DNA of 64,000 nt from Streptomyces dangxiongensis (GTDB lineage Bacteria; Actinomycetota; Actinomycetes; Streptomycetales; Streptomycetaceae): positions 4,154,001-4,218,000 of the forward strand of contig NZ_CP033073.1 in the NCBI RefSeq assembly GCF_003675325.1, written 5' to 3'. Within the stretch, counting starts at the first letter, position 1. Each line of letters begins with the position of its first letter. Below the pieces are notes generated by a model. It was not told the origin of the DNA, did no database searches, and worked only from the letters and a program-made list of their open reading frames with translations. The position numbers and the translations under genes are program-made. Positions 1 to 10,192 of the stretch are shown one piece after another.

Positions 1-1
1 G

Positions 2-589
2 GAGTCCGGCACCCCGGCCGCCATCGGCTACGCGGAGGCCTCCGGCATCCCCTTCGGCGCGGGCCTGGTGAAGAACGCCTACGTCGGCCGTACGTTCATC
101 CAGCCATCGCAGACCATCCGCCAGTTGGGCATCCGCCTCAAGCTGAACCCGCTGAAGGAAGTCATCAAGGGCAAGCGCCTGGTCGTCGTCGACGACTCGA
201 TCGTGCGCGGCAACACCCAGCGGGCCCTGGTCCGCATGCTCCGCGAGGCGGGCGCCGCCGAGGTCCACATCCGGATCTCCTCCCCGCCCGTGAAGTGGCC
301 CTGCTTCTTCGGCATCGACTTCGCCACGCGCGCGGAGCTGATCGCCAACGGCATGACCATCGAGGAGATCGGCACCAGCCTGGGCGCCGACTCCCTGGCC
401 TACATCTCCATCGACGGCATGATCGAGGCGACCACCATCGCCAAGCCGAATCTGTGCCGCGCCTGCTTCGACGGCGAGTACCCGATGGACCTGCCGGACC
501 CGGAGCTGCTCGGCAAGCAGCTTCTGGAGACGGAGCTGGCCGCGGGCCCGGCCGCCACGGCCGCGTCCGACGCGATCCGCCGCCCGTAA
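2..589 (+). CDS. purF: Amidophosphoribosyltransferase, C-terminal part (5' end outside window)
   Basis: The reading frame is open from base 2 and begins inside the gene (ESGTPAAIGYAEASGIPFG), so only about the last 195 residues are present. PurF transfers the amide nitrogen of glutamine to PRPP, giving phosphoribosylamine, the first committed step of purine synthesis. The PRPP-binding signature VVVDDSIVRGNT lies near window residue 60, after the conserved FIQPSQTIRQLGIRLKLNP stretch of class II glutamine phosphoribosyltransferases. The N-terminal Ntn-glutaminase half is not visible. purM follows 42 bp downstream on the same strand, consistent with a purFM transcription unit. Identification is very secure. 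Confidence 0.97.
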   Translation, partial: ESGTPAAIGYAEASGIPFGAGLVKNAYVGRTFIQPSQTIRQLGIRLKLNPLKEVIKGKRLVVVDDSIVRGNTQRALVRMLREAGAAEVHIRISSPPVKWPCFFGIDFATRAELIANGMTIEEIGTSLGADSLAYISIDGMIEATTIAKPNLCRACFDGEYPMDLPDPELLGKQLLETELAAGPAATAASDAIRRP

Positions 590-631
590 TCCCCGCTGTT
601 CACGCAGTACGACAGGAAAGTTCTCAAGGTC

Positions 632-1741
632 ATGTCTTCTGCTGGTTCTCATCAGCGTGCCCCGCATGCCGACCCGTCCGCCGCGGACGGCGCCAGCTAC
701 GCGGGCGCCGGCGTCGACATCGAGGCGGGCGACCGCGCGGTGGAGCTGATGAAGGAGTGGGTGAAGAAGACCCGGCGCCCCGAGGTGCTGGGCGGCCTCG
801 GCGGCTTCGCCGGGCTCTTCGACGCCTCCGCCCTCAAGCGCTACGAGCGCCCGCTGCTGGCCTCCGCCACGGACGGCGTCGGCACGAAGGTCGACATCGC
901 GCGCCGCATGGGCGTCTACGACACCATCGGCCACGACCTGGTCGCCATGGTCATGGACGACATCGTGGTGTGCGGCGCCGAGCCGCTGTTCATGACCGAC
1001 TACATCTGCGTCGGCAAGGTCCACCCCGAGCGGGTCGCCGCGATCGTCAAGGGCATCGCGGAGGGCTGTGTGCTGGCCGGCTGCGCCCTGGTGGGCGGCG
1101 AGACGGCCGAACACCCGGGTCTGCTGGGCGAGGACGACTTCGATGTCGCCGGCGCCGGTACGGGCGTCGTGGAGGCCGACCGGCTGCTCGGCGCGGATCG
1201 CATCCGCACGGGTGACGCCGTGATCGCCATGGCGTCCTCCGGGCTTCACTCGAACGGGTACTCCCTGGTCCGGCACGTCCTGCTGGACCGCGCCGGGATG
1301 GCCCTGGAGACGGAGGTCGCGGAGCTGGGCCGGAGCCTCGGCGAGGAGCTGCTGGAGCCCACGAGGATCTACTCGCTGGACTGCCTGGCGCTCACCCGCA
1401 CCACCGACGTGCACGCCTTCAGCCACATCACCGGCGGTGGTCTCGCCGCCAACCTGGCCCGGGTGATCCCGGACGGCCTGCACGCCGTGGTCGACCGCTC
1501 CACCTGGGCCCCGGGTGCGATCTTCGGCCTGGTCGGTACGGCCGGCAACGTCGAGCGCCTGGAGCTGGAGAAGACCCTGAACATGGGCGTCGGCATGATG
1601 GCGATCGTCCCTCAGGAGTCCACCGAGGTGGCCCTGGCGACCCTGGCCGACCGCGGCGTCGAGGCGTGGGTGGCCGGCGAGATCACCGAGCGGGACGGGA
1701 AGACCACCGGCGCGGAGCTGGTCGGGGACTACGCCGTCTGA
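632..1741 (+). CDS. purM: Phosphoribosylformylglycinamidine cyclo-ligase
   Basis: PurM (AIR synthetase) closes the imidazole ring of FGAM with ATP to give aminoimidazole ribonucleotide, step five of purine biosynthesis. The 369-residue product has the expected length plus a short Streptomyces-type N-terminal extension. Family landmarks are SYAGAGVDIEAGDRAVELMK, LLASATDGVGTKVDIA, the acidic stretch VMDDIVVCGAEPLFMTDY, and the C-terminal HITGGGLAANLARVIP. The ATG at 632 follows an AGGAAAG-like ribosome site. A strong hairpin just after the stop separates it from the convergent DUF3073 gene. Confidence 0.97.
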   Translation: MSSAGSHQRAPHADPSAADGASYAGAGVDIEAGDRAVELMKEWVKKTRRPEVLGGLGGFAGLFDASALKRYERPLLASATDGVGTKVDIARRMGVYDTIGHDLVAMVMDDIVVCGAEPLFMTDYICVGKVHPERVAAIVKGIAEGCVLAGCALVGGETAEHPGLLGEDDFDVAGAGTGVVEADRLLGADRIRTGDAVIAMASSGLHSNGYSLVRHVLLDRAGMALETEVAELGRSLGEELLEPTRIYSLDCLALTRTTDVHAFSHITGGGLAANLARVIPDGLHAVVDRSTWAPGAIFGLVGTAGNVERLELEKTLNMGVGMMAIVPQESTEVALATLADRGVEAWVAGEITERDGKTTGAELVGDYAV

Positions 1742-1761
1742 CCGTGCGGACAGCACGAAAG

Positions 1762-1788
1762 CCGGTCGGTGGCTGGGCCACCGACCGG
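1762..1788. terminator. Bidirectional terminator hairpin between purM and DUF3073 gene
   Basis: A perfect 11-bp inverted repeat (CCGGTCGGTGG / CCACCGACCGG) with a 5-nt loop lies between two convergent genes. There is no long T-tract, which is usual in high-GC actinobacteria. Confidence 0.7.
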
Positions 1789-1804
1789 ACTGGTCCGTGC
1801 AAGG

Positions 1805-2053
1805 TCAAGCGCCGCGACGATGCGATGAGGACTCCTCGTCCTCGTCCTCGTCGTCGTCCCCATAGAGGTCGGCGTACCGTGCATACAGGTCGTCGTCTTG
1901 CTCATCGTCCGTGAAACGGCCGCCGTTCCGCGACTGGTTCGACGTCGATGCGCCCAGCTCCTCGGCCAGGCGCGAGAGATCCGTCCCGCCGCTGTTGTAC
2001 TTGAGCTGACGGGCAACCTTCGCCTGCTTGGCCTTGGCCCGGCCGCGCCCCAT
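1805..2053 (-). CDS. DUF3073 family protein
   Basis: An 82-residue protein with a basic N-terminus (MGRGRAKAKQAKVARQLKYN) and a highly acidic C-terminus containing runs of Asp and Glu. This is the DUF3073 family, found throughout actinobacteria beside purM; its function is not established. The ATG follows a GAGGGGG ribosome site 7 nt upstream. It is convergent with purM. The charge asymmetry suggests nucleic-acid or ribosome binding, but that is inference only. Confidence 0.9.
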   Translation of the reverse strand: MGRGRAKAKQAKVARQLKYNSGGTDLSRLAEELGASTSNQSRNGGRFTDDEQDDDLYARYADLYGDDDEDEDEESSSHRRGA

Positions 2054-2343
2054 GGCTCGACCCCCTCAACGACGGGGCTCGACGGCCCCAGAGTCTGACA
2101 CGCGTTCATGGTCTGGAACGGACTCTCCGAGGAGAGGCCGGTCCGTAGGGCTCCCACGGTACCTGAGCCCGCGCCCATACGGTACGTCGCCCGCGGTACG
2201 CGCGTGTGCCCAGAACCCTCGAGGCGCCCTGTCCTCGCTGGTCAGTGGTGATTTTAACCAGTTCTGGAGGAACGACCCGCCGGTGGAAGTGAGAGTTGTC
2301 TCCCACGTTCCCGCCGACGGGAACCGCTCGTCGTCCGATCGCC

Positions 2344-3450
2344 TCAGTGTGCGATGCCGCCCGCGCGGGCCTCGGCCATGCGCTGCTCGGCGATCCGGTC
2401 GGCCGCGGCGGCCGGCGGAATGCCGTCTTCCTTCGCGCGCGCAAATATGGCCAGCGTGGTGTCGAAGATCTTCGCCGCCTTCGCCCTGCACCGGTCGAAG
2501 TCGAACCCGTGCAGCTCGTCGGCGACCTGGATGACCCCACCGGCGTTCACCACGTAGTCCGGCGCGTAGAGGACCCCGCGGTCGGCGAGGTCCTTCTCCA
2601 CGCCGGGGTGGGCGAGCTGGTTGTTGGCTGCCCCGCAGACCACCCTGGCGGCGAGCACGGCCACGGAGTCGTCGTTCAGGGCCCCGCCGAGGGCGCAGGG
2701 GGCGTAGATGTCCAGGCCCTCGGTCCGGATCAGCGCCTCGGTGTCGTCGACGGCCGTCACGCCCTCGGTGTACTGGTCGAGGATGCGCTGGACGGCGTCC
2801 GCGCGCACGTCCGTGACCACGACCTCGGCGCCCTCGTCCCGCAGGTGCCCGACCAGGTGGTGACCGACCTTGCCGACGCCGGCGACGCCGACCTTCCGGC
2901 CCCGCAGCGACGGGTCGCCCCACAGGTGCTGGGCGGAGGCGCGCATGCCCTGGTAGACACCGAAGGCGGTGAGCACGGAGGAGTCGCCGGCGCCGCCGTT
3001 CTCGGGGGAGCGGCCGGTGGTCCAGCGGCACTCGCGGGCCACCACGTCCATGTCGGCGACGTACGTGCCGACGTCGCACGCCGTGACGTAGCGCCCGCCG
3101 AGCGAGGCGACCATGCGGCCGTACGCGAGGAGCAGCTCCTCGGTCTTGTCGCGCTCCGGGTCACCGATGATCACGGCCTTGCCGCCACCGTGACCGAGAC
3201 CGGCCATGGCGTTCTTGTACGACATACCGCGCGCGAGGTTGAGGGCGTCGGCGACGGCCTCGGCCTCGGTCGCGTACGGGTAGAAGCGCGTGCCGCCGAG
3301 AGCGGGGCCCAGGGCGGTGTTGTGGATGGCGATCACGGCCTTGAGGCCGCTGGCGCGGTCCTGGCAGAGCACGACCTGCTCATGGCCGCCCTGGTCCGAG
3401 TGGAACAGGGTGTGCAGGACATCAGCAGACGCGCCGGTTACGTCGGTCAC
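2344..3450 (-). CDS. vdh: Valine (branched-chain amino acid) dehydrogenase
   Basis: Glu/Leu/Phe/Val dehydrogenase family enzyme that oxidatively deaminates valine and other branched-chain amino acids with NAD+, feeding branched acyl-CoA starter units to fatty acid and polyketide synthesis in Streptomyces. The substrate-domain glycine-rich motif with catalytic Lys ([14 protein letters not shown]) lies near residue 85, and the Rossmann motif [16 protein letters not shown] in the second half. I place the start at the GTG at 3450 ([16 protein letters not shown]), which has an AGGAG ribosome site and gives 368 residues, the usual Vdh length; an open frame continues upstream. It is divergent from the next gene. 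Confidence 0.93.
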   Translation of the reverse strand: MTDVTGASADVLHTLFHSDQGGHEQVVLCQDRASGLKAVIAIHNTALGPALGGTRFYPYATEAEAVADALNLARGMSYKNAMAGLGHGGGKAVIIGDPERDKTEELLLAYGRMVASLGGRYVTACDVGTYVADMDVVARECRWTTGRSPENGGAGDSSVLTAFGVYQGMRASAQHLWGDPSLRGRKVGVAGVGKVGHHLVGHLRDEGAEVVVTDVRADAVQRILDQYTEGVTAVDDTEALIRTEGLDIYAPCALGGALNDDSVAVLAARVVCGAANNQLAHPGVEKDLADRGVLYAPDYVVNAGGVIQVADELHGFDFDRCRAKAAKIFDTTLAIFARAKEDGIPPAAAADRIAEQRMAEARAGGIAH

Positions 3451-3650
3451 TGTGGTGACTCCTGTGTAAAGAGCGGCGAGTGGGGCCGGACCCCGTACGG
3501 GTGGCGGGGTGCCGTGGCATGAGCGTAGAGCCTCCGCCCGAGCACCATCCGCGCAGTGTTCAGGATCACTCTCCCGGGTCCTGGGCGCACGCACCGCCGT
3601 GGCACGATGCGCAGTGGTTTCGAGCCGGACCCGCTGGGGAGGGAGCAGGC

Positions 3651-4493
3651 GTGGCCAAGGAGTACTCGGTGGTCGTCCCCTACGCCACGTACCTGCGTGT
3701 GTACGAGCCGCTGGGCGCCTTCCCGGACGCGGAACGCGCCCACTGGGAGCGCTACGCCCGCCGCCCCGACCGCCCCTCCTACCAGGACGAACTGCGCCGC
3801 TCCCTCGCCGCCCTGCTGCCCACCCCGCCGGTCGCGGTCCCGGTGCACGAGAGCGCCGACGCCTTCGTGCTGGAGGCCGACGGGATGGTCTGCGTGTGCC
3901 CGTGGCGGACCCGGCTGCGCGGCTGGCAGGCCCTGGACGAGCTGCCGGGCGAGTTGCCGCCGACGGTGCTGGACGCGGTGCTGCCGCCGCTGGTGCGCCG
4001 CCAGGCCGCCCAGGACCACGAGCGCTGGCTCGCCCGCAACCCCGACGCCCGCCCGTGGATCCGGACGGCGACCTGGCAGGTGCCGCTGCACTGGTTCGTG
4101 CTGGTCTCCGACGAGGAGCGCCGGTACGACGAGGGGACCGCGGAGGTGCCCCCGGTGCTGCGCTACCGCACGCCGATGGTGCAGGCCAGGCGCCGGGTGG
4201 CGCGGGCGCTGCGCACGCTCAGGGACACCGTCGAGGAGGGGCCGCTGATCGACGGCCTGATGGACGTGGGCCGCTGGCTGGAGGAGTTCCACCCGCGCTC
4301 ACTGGTCGAGCTGGACTACGGCGGCCTGGTGCACGTGCTGCCGGCCGGTGAGCTGGAGGACGACCGCTCGGCGGCGGACGTGGCCGCCGGGATCGAGGCG
4401 CTGCGCCGGGGTGACGGGACGGCGGCCGGGGAGGCGTACGGGCGCCTTGTGGAGCGCTGGCGGGCGGTACGGGACCGGCGCTCCGCGAACTGA
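3651..4493 (+). CDS. Conserved hypothetical protein (vdh-bldC interval)
   Basis: A 280-residue soluble protein of unknown function that occupies the same place between vdh and bldC in other Streptomyces. The GTG start at 3651 follows GGGAGGGAG. The sequence begins [20 protein letters not shown] and is rich in Arg/Glu and Trp, with no signal peptide, membrane segment or recognised catalytic motif. The C-terminal half ([22 protein letters not shown] and after) looks alpha-helical. No function can be assigned from sequence. Confidence 0.8.
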   Translation: MAKEYSVVVPYATYLRVYEPLGAFPDAERAHWERYARRPDRPSYQDELRRSLAALLPTPPVAVPVHESADAFVLEADGMVCVCPWRTRLRGWQALDELPGELPPTVLDAVLPPLVRRQAAQDHERWLARNPDARPWIRTATWQVPLHWFVLVSDEERRYDEGTAEVPPVLRYRTPMVQARRRVARALRTLRDTVEEGPLIDGLMDVGRWLEEFHPRSLVELDYGGLVHVLPAGELEDDRSAADVAAGIEALRRGDGTAAGEAYGRLVERWRAVRDRRSAN

Positions 4494-5034
4494 GCGCGGG
4501 ATCAAATTCGAACTGAGTGACGTACGTCACGGCCCAAACCGCCGCGCACGACGTACGGTCTACGCACTTGGGCCATCTGACGGGACGTTGGTTCAGAGCT
4601 GGACTTTCGTCCCAAGGGTGATGGACGGCACTTACCCGGCCCTTGCGTCTCTTGCCACCCCTCATGCCAAAATAGGACAAGGGGTCCGGGGAGGGCTTCT
4701 TCCGTCCAACTATGCTCGATGCTGGGCGGATTCTCCGCTTTGTAAGTTTTGGGGGGTCTGGTGACCTCTGATCGCCCTGTGACTGATCGTCACAGTGGCG
4801 TGACTGTCCGCTATGGCACGGTCCATCGGCATCCGTCGCTGATGAACACCTGGGAGGGCAATTCCATCGGTTTGGCCGACGGGGCTGGACGGATGGTGTA
4901 GTTGTAGTGCCGAGGACAAGCCGTTCGTCCTATAACCGACTCGACTCGCGTCCGCCATTTCGGGCAACGCGGGTCAAGGTGCAGAATTTAGAGGAAAGAA
5001 CCGAGAAGGTTCGGTTCTCCCGAGGAGGCCGCTC
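4494..5034 (+). other. bldC upstream/leader region, no gene
   Basis: About 540 bp without a convincing coding frame. It is AT-richer than its surroundings, as expected for a regulated promoter region of a developmental gene. A loose promoter-like pair (TTGGCC at 4872 and TGTAGT at 4897, 19-bp spacing) can be seen but is not strong. The bldC ribosome site GAGGAGG lies at the end of the region. Confidence 0.5.
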
Positions 5035-5241
5035 ATGACCGCTCGCACCCCTGATGCCGAGCCGCTGCTGACCCCGGCTGAGGTCGCCACCATGTTCCGT
5101 GTCGACCCCAAGACGGTCACGCGGTGGGCGAAGGCCGGCAAGCTCACTTCCATCCGCACGCTCGGCGGGCACCGCCGCTACCGCGAGGCCGAGGTCCGCG
5201 CGCTGCTCGCGGGCATCCCGCAGCAGCGCAGCGAGGCCTGA
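5035..5241 (+). CDS. bldC: Developmental transcriptional regulator BldC (MerR-like)
   Basis: A 68-residue single-domain MerR-type winged-helix protein. BldC binds direct repeats as asymmetric head-to-tail oligomers and holds back premature sporulation in Streptomyces. The DNA-binding core is plain: LLTPAEVATMFRVDPKTVTRWAKAG followed by the wing residues RTLGGHRRYREAEVRALL. The start is fixed by GGAGG six bases before the ATG. It is monocistronic, with a textbook terminator 150 bp downstream. Confidence 0.97.
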   Translation: MTARTPDAEPLLTPAEVATMFRVDPKTVTRWAKAGKLTSIRTLGGHRRYREAEVRALLAGIPQQRSEA

Positions 5242-5390
5242 ACAACTCCATAACCGGGCAAGACGGTCGGTCCCCCAACCGGCCGAGGCGCCCGAAACCC
5301 TAGCTACAAGCGACGCGGGACCTGCCCCAACAGGGCCCACGCCCGAGCCGAAGAGAACGTTTCAGGCAAGCCGCACAGGGTGCGTCGTCG

Positions 5391-5429
5391 ATCGCGCTGG
5401 ACTCCGCCGAGTCCAGCGCGATCTTTTTT
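5391..5429 (+). terminator. Rho-independent terminator of bldC
   Basis: A perfect 14-bp stem (ATCGCGCTGGACTC with its complement), a 4-nt loop CGCC, then CTTTTTTG. It is the most canonical intrinsic terminator in the window. Confidence 0.93.
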
Positions 5430-5702
5430 GTGCGCGGGCCGGGGGCGGGGGGCGGCGTCGTGAGCGTCCTTGTCGGAGTCTGGGGAGGCCTGTCGGAACG
5501 GCTGTGCGTGACCCCTGGGGCCGGTGCAATTGCACATATTAAATCGACCCGTTGTATGAAGGGGGTAAATACCGCCGTTTCAGAAACTCATGCGGTGACT
5601 CCCGTCACACGCCGGGACGCTTGTTGTCTCCGGCACGCGTGCGCTAGTGGAAGCGCCTGGTCCAGGGTCCCACGCTTGTACGGGCGTTGGGGCCGGCCGG
5701 TG

Positions 5703-5912
5703 TCACGCGGGCCGCGGATCCTCGTCCTCGACGGCCTGCCGCCCGCCCGCGTACTCGTCCTCGTCCTCCTGGCTCCGCGGGCCGGTGTCCATCGCCAGCC
5801 GCAGCAGGCGGTGACAGATGGGGCAGTGACGGGTGAGATGCCCGTACGACGAGGCGGCCGACAGATGCGCCCTGAGGAGCGCCCGCGTCTCGTGCCTGGC
5901 CGAAGCCGCCAT
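5703..5912 (-). CDS. DUF6274-like small protein
   Basis: A 69-residue protein beginning MAASARHETRALLRAHL, with a CxxC-like pair in HLTRHCPICHRLLRLAM and an acidic tail. The start is supported by an excellent GGAGGT ribosome site 6 nt upstream. It resembles small Streptomyces proteins annotated DUF6274, of unknown function. The His/Cys cluster (H-x3-HCPIC) suggests a metal site, by inference. Confidence 0.75.
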   Translation of the reverse strand: MAASARHETRALLRAHLSAASSYGHLTRHCPICHRLLRLAMDTGPRSQEDEDEYAGGRQAVEDEDPRPA

Positions 5913-6023
5913 ACGCCACCTCCGGGGCCGCACGGGAGGACGAGCCCTGCTCCTTGGGTACCGAGGGAAAGCAACGCCGTCAAGACCGCACGCCGTTGGC
6001 GCGGGGAGTGTCGCTAGGGATAC

Positions 6024-6063
6024 GGCTGAGGCCCGCGTCCCTTGCGGGATGCGGGCCTCAGCC
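6024..6063 (-). terminator. Terminator downstream of tRNA-Asp
   Basis: A 13-bp stem (GGCTGAGGCCCGC with its complement) around a 14-nt loop, directly 3' of the minus-strand tRNA-Asp. A TTT follows on the plus strand, so it may act in both directions. Confidence 0.75.
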
Positions 6064-6069
6064 TTTGTG

Positions 6070-6144
6070 CGGTCCTGACGGGATTTGAACCCGCGGCCTC
6101 CACCTTGACAGGGTGGCGAGCACTCCAAGCTGCTCCACAGGACC
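6070..6144 (-). tRNA. tRNA-Asp (GTC)
   Basis: A cloverleaf on the minus strand: acceptor GGTCCTG pairing CAGGACC with discriminator G, anticodon loop CTGTCAA (anticodon GTC), T-arm GGTTCAAATCC. It is nearly identical to the copy at 12084-12158. No CCA is encoded. Confidence 0.96.
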
Positions 6145-6238
6145 AGGTCTCGCGGCGCTTGTTGCTGCGTTGCGCTGCGAGAAGGACTCTACAGGAGGGT
6201 GAGGGTCCTGGTCGAACTCACCCTCCGTGCGGGCCCCG

Positions 6239-9200
6239 TCACGGCGCGGCGGCGTCGATCGCCTTCAGGATCCGCTTGTCGGAGATCGGATACGCCGTGC
6301 CCAGCGCGTGGGCGAAGTAGCTGACCCGGAGTTCCTCCAGCATCCAGCGGATGTCCAGGACGGAGGACGGCACCGGGCGGCCCTCCGGGAGCTGTTCCAG
6401 GAGCCAGGCGTACTCGTCCTGCATGTCGTGGACCTTCTCCATGCGCGTGGTGTCCCGCTGGACGCCCGTCGGCATCTGCTGCAGACGCCGGTCGACGGCC
6501 ACGAGATAACGCAGCAGGTCGGGCAGCCGGCGTATGCCCGCCCATGTCACGAAGCCGGGTTTCACGAGGGCGTCCAACTGCTTGCGCACGTCCGTGAGGT
6601 TGGCGAGCAGCGCCGGGCTGGAGACGGCCTTGAGACGGCGTTCACAGGCCTGCCAGGCGGCGAGGACCTGCTGCACCTGGGCGACTGTACGGACCGTCGT
6701 GTCCACGATCTCCGCACGCACCTTGTCGTACAGCTTGCGGTACGACTCCTCGTCCCACGCCGGCCCGCCGAAGTCCGCGACGAGCTTGTCCGCCGCGGCC
6801 GTCGCGCAGTCGTCGAACAGGGCCTGCACGGAACCGTGCGGATTCGCGGACAGGGCCAGCTTCTGCTGGTTCGTCAGCCGGTCCGAGGCGAACTTCGCCG
6901 CGTTCACCGGGATGTTGCGGAGGATCAGGCGGCGGGTGCCCTTCCACATCGCCTCCATCTGCTCGGCCTCGGTGTCGAAGAGGCGGACCGAGACGGTGTC
7001 GCCGTCGTCCACCAGCGCCGGGTACGCCTTGACCGGCTGTCCGGCCCGGCGGGTCTCGAAGACGCGGGTGAGCGAGCCGATCGTCCAGTCGGTCAGGCCC
7101 GCGCGCTCCAGGGACTCCCCGCCCTCGCGGGAGGCGGTCGCGGCGGCGGCCTGGGAGAGCGCCTTCCTCGCCTTCGGCTTCAACTGGAGCTGCAACGCCT
7201 CCAGATCCTTGTCCTCGGCCAGCTTCCGGCGCCGCTCGTCGACGATCCGGAACGTGATCCTGAGGTGGTCGGGAACCTTGGCCCAGTCGAAGTCGTCCGC
7301 CTCGAAGGGGACGCCGACCATGCGCTTCAGCTCGCGGGCCATGGTCACCGTCAGCGGCTCCTGGAGGGGCACCGCCTTGTCCAGGAACGCCTTCGCGTAG
7401 TTCGGCGCCGGGACGTAGTGGCGGCGGACCGGCTTGGGCAGCGAGCGGATCAGCTCCGTCACCACCTCCTCGCGCAGGCCCGGGATCTGCCAGTCGAATC
7501 CCTCGCCGGTGACCTGGTTGAGCACCTGGAGCGGGACGTGCACGGTCACGCCGTCGGCGTCCGTGCCGGGCTCGAACTGGTAGGTCACGCGGAAGGAGAG
7601 CTGCCCCTGCCGCCAGGTGTCCGGGTAGTCGGCCTCGGTGACCGCCTCCGCCGACTCCCGGATGAGCATCTCCCGCTCGAAGTCGAGGAGGTCCGGCTGC
7701 TCCTGCCGCTTGTGCTTCCACCAGGAGTCGAAGTGGGCACCGGACACGATGTGCTGGGGCACCCGCTGGTCGTAGAAGTCGAACAGCGTCTCGTCGTCCA
7801 CGACGATGTCCCGCCGCCGGGCGCGGTGCTCCAGCTCCTCGACCTCGCTGAGCAGCCGGCGGTTGTCGGCGAAGAACTTGTGGTGCGTGCGCCAGTCGCC
7901 CTCCACCAGCGCGTTGCGGATGAAGAGTTCGCGGGAGACCTCGGGGTCGATGCGGCCGTAGTTGACCTTCCGCTGGGCGACGATCGGGACGCCGTACAGC
8001 GTCACCTTCTCGAACGCCATGACGGCCGCCTGGTCCTTCTCCCAGTGCGGTTCGCTGTACGTCCGCTTCAGCAGGTGCCCGGCGAGCGGCTCGACCCACT
8101 CGGGTTCGATCTTGGCGTTGACCCGCGCCCAGAGGCGGCTCGTCTCCACCAGCTCTGCCGACATCACGAACTTGGGCTGCTTCCGGAACAGCGCCGAACC
8201 CGGGAAGATCGCGAACTTGGCGCTGCGGGCGCCCAGGTACTCGTTCTTGTTGCCGTCCTTCACGTCCTTCATCCCGATGTGGGACAGGAGGCCGGCGAGG
8301 AGGGAGAGGTGGACGCGGTCGCCGGGGGCGTCGTCCTCGTTGGGGTGGATGCCCATCTGCTTGGCGACCGTGCGTAGCTGGCTGTAGATGTCCTGCCATT
8401 CGCGGATGCGCAGGAAGTTCAGGTACTCCTGCTTGCACATCCGCCGGAAGGACGACGAGCCGCGCTCCTTCTGCTGCTCGCGGACGTACCGCCACAGGTT
8501 CAGATAGGCGAGGAAGTCACTGGTCTCGTCCTTGAACCGGGCGTGCTGCTGGTCGGCCTGGGCCTGCTTGTCGGCCGGGCGCTCGCGCGGGTCCTGGATG
8601 GACAGCGCGGCGGCGATGACCATGACCTCGCGGACACAGCCGTTCTTGTCGGCCTCCAGGACCATCCGGGCCAGGCGGGGGTCGACGGGTAGCTGGGCCA
8701 GCTTGCGGCCGGTGTCGGTGAGCCGCTTGCGGGCGTCCTTCTGGGCCGGGTCCAGCGCGCCCAGCTCCTGGAGCAGTTGCACGCCGTCACGGATGTTGCG
8801 GTGGTCCGGCGGGTCGATGAAGGGGAACTTCTCGATGTCGCCGAGACCGGCCGCGGTCATCTGCAGGATGACGCTCGCCAGGTTCGTACGGAGGATCTCC
8901 GCGTCGGTGAACTCGGGGCGGGCGAGGAAGTCGTCCTCGGAGTACAGCCGGATGCAGATGCCGTCGGACGTACGGCCGCAGCGGCCCTTGCGCTGGTTGG
9001 CGCTGGCCTGGGAGACGGCTTCGATGGGCAGCCGCTGGACCTTGGTGCGGTGGCTGTAGCGGCTGATCCGGGCGAAGCCGGGGTCGATGACGTACTTGAT
9101 GCCGGGCACGGTGAGGGACGTCTCCGCGACGTTCGTCGCCAGGACGATCCTGCGTCCGGTGTGCTGCTGGAACACGCGGTGCTGCTCGGCGTGCGAGAGC

Positions 9201-10192
9201 CGCGCGTACAGCGGCAGTACCTCGGTGAACCGGTATCTCTTCTTCTCCAGCGCGTCCGCGGTGTCCCGGATCTCCCGCTCACCGGAGAGGAAGACGAGGA
9301 TGTCGCCGTTGCCCTCCGCCATCAGCTCCTCGACGGCGTCGGTGATCGCGGTGATCTGGTCCCGGTCGGCGTCCGCCGCGTCGTCGGAGTACTCCTCCAG
9401 CAGCGGCCGGTAACGCACCTCCACCGGGTACGTCCGGCCGCTGACCTCGACGATCGGCGCGTCGCCGAAGTGCCGGGAGAAACGCTCCGGATCGATCGTC
9501 GCCGAGGTGATGACGACCTTCAGGTCGGGGCGCTTGGGCAGTAGCTGCGCCAGGTAGCCCAGCAGGAAGTCGATGTTGAGGGAGCGTTCGTGGGCCTCGT
9601 CGATGATGATCGTGTCGTAGGCGCGCAGCTCGCGGTCGGTCTGGATCTCGGCGAGCAGGATGCCGTCCGTCATCAGCTTGACGAAGGTGGCGTCCGGGCT
9701 CACCTGATCGGTGAAGCGGACCTTCCAGCCGACGGTCTCGCCCAGGGGGGACTTCAGCTCGTCCGCGACCCGCTCGGCGACGGTCCGGGCGGCGATCCGC
9801 CGCGGCTGCGTGTGCCCGATCATGCCGCGCACGCCCCGGCCCAGTTCCAGACAGATCTTCGGGATCTGGGTCGTCTTGCCGGACCCGGTCTCACCGGCCA
9901 CGATGACGACCTGGTGATCGCGGATGGCGTCCGCGATCACGTCCTTCTTCTGGCTGACGGGTAGCTGTTCGGGGTAGGTGACGGCCGGCACGCGGGAGCG
10001 CCGCTCGGCCATCCGCTCCTCGGCGCGGGCGATCTCGGTGTCGATCTCGGCGAGGACGGCGGCGCGGGCCTCCGGCTTGCGGATCTTGCGCGCGCCCTCC
10101 AGCCGCCTGCCGATCCGGTGCGCGTCGCGCAGCGACAGCTCGGACAGGCGGGGGGCGAGGGTGCCGAGGGCGGGGGCGGGATGCGTAGACAT
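6239..10192 (-). CDS. hrpA: ATP-dependent RNA helicase HrpA (DEAH box)
   Basis: A 1317-residue DEAH/RHA helicase that unwinds RNA using NTP; in E. coli HrpA acts on stalled ribosomes and mRNA processing. Walker A GETGSGKT is near residue 99, DEAH near 198, motif III SAT shortly after, and QRKGRCGR (motif VI) around residue 400. The HA2/OB-fold region and the long HrpA-specific C-terminal domain (DUF3418) follow. The ATG at 10192 has a GGAGG site 4-5 nt upstream. Length is normal for HrpA. Confidence 0.96.
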   Translation of the reverse strand: MSTHPAPALGTLAPRLSELSLRDAHRIGRRLEGARKIRKPEARAAVLAEIDTEIARAEERMAERRSRVPAVTYPEQLPVSQKKDVIADAIRDHQVVIVAGETGSGKTTQIPKICLELGRGVRGMIGHTQPRRIAARTVAERVADELKSPLGETVGWKVRFTDQVSPDATFVKLMTDGILLAEIQTDRELRAYDTIIIDEAHERSLNIDFLLGYLAQLLPKRPDLKVVITSATIDPERFSRHFGDAPIVEVSGRTYPVEVRYRPLLEEYSDDAADADRDQITAITDAVEELMAEGNGDILVFLSGEREIRDTADALEKKRYRFTEVLPLYARLSHAEQHRVFQQHTGRRIVLATNVAETSLTVPGIKYVIDPGFARISRYSHRTKVQRLPIEAVSQASANQRKGRCGRTSDGICIRLYSEDDFLARPEFTDAEILRTNLASVILQMTAAGLGDIEKFPFIDPPDHRNIRDGVQLLQELGALDPAQKDARKRLTDTGRKLAQLPVDPRLARMVLEADKNGCVREVMVIAAALSIQDPRERPADKQAQADQQHARFKDETSDFLAYLNLWRYVREQQKERGSSSFRRMCKQEYLNFLRIREWQDIYSQLRTVAKQMGIHPNEDDAPGDRVHLSLLAGLLSHIGMKDVKDGNKNEYLGARSAKFAIFPGSALFRKQPKFVMSAELVETSRLWARVNAKIEPEWVEPLAGHLLKRTYSEPHWEKDQAAVMAFEKVTLYGVPIVAQRKVNYGRIDPEVSRELFIRNALVEGDWRTHHKFFADNRRLLSEVEELEHRARRRDIVVDDETLFDFYDQRVPQHIVSGAHFDSWWKHKRQEQPDLLDFEREMLIRESAEAVTEADYPDTWRQGQLSFRVTYQFEPGTDADGVTVHVPLQVLNQVTGEGFDWQIPGLREEVVTELIRSLPKPVRRHYVPAPNYAKAFLDKAVPLQEPLTVTMARELKRMVGVPFEADDFDWAKVPDHLRITFRIVDERRRKLAEDKDLEALQLQLKPKARKALSQAAAATASREGGESLERAGLTDWTIGSLTRVFETRRAGQPVKAYPALVDDGDTVSVRLFDTEAEQMEAMWKGTRRLILRNIPVNAAKFASDRLTNQQKLALSANPHGSVQALFDDCATAAADKLVADFGGPAWDEESYRKLYDKVRAEIVDTTVRTVAQVQQVLAAWQACERRLKAVSSPALLANLTDVRKQLDALVKPGFVTWAGIRRLPDLLRYLVAVDRRLQQMPTGVQRDTTRMEKVHDMQDEYAWLLEQLPEGRPVPSSVLDIRWMLEELRVSYFAHALGTAYPISDKRILKAIDAAAP

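Noticed and set aside
6227..8377. A long open frame on the plus strand opposite hrpA
   Set aside because: High-GC codon bias creates long antisense frames. The translation is low-complexity (Val/Leu/Arg/Gly/His) and hrpA on the other strand has clear helicase motifs.
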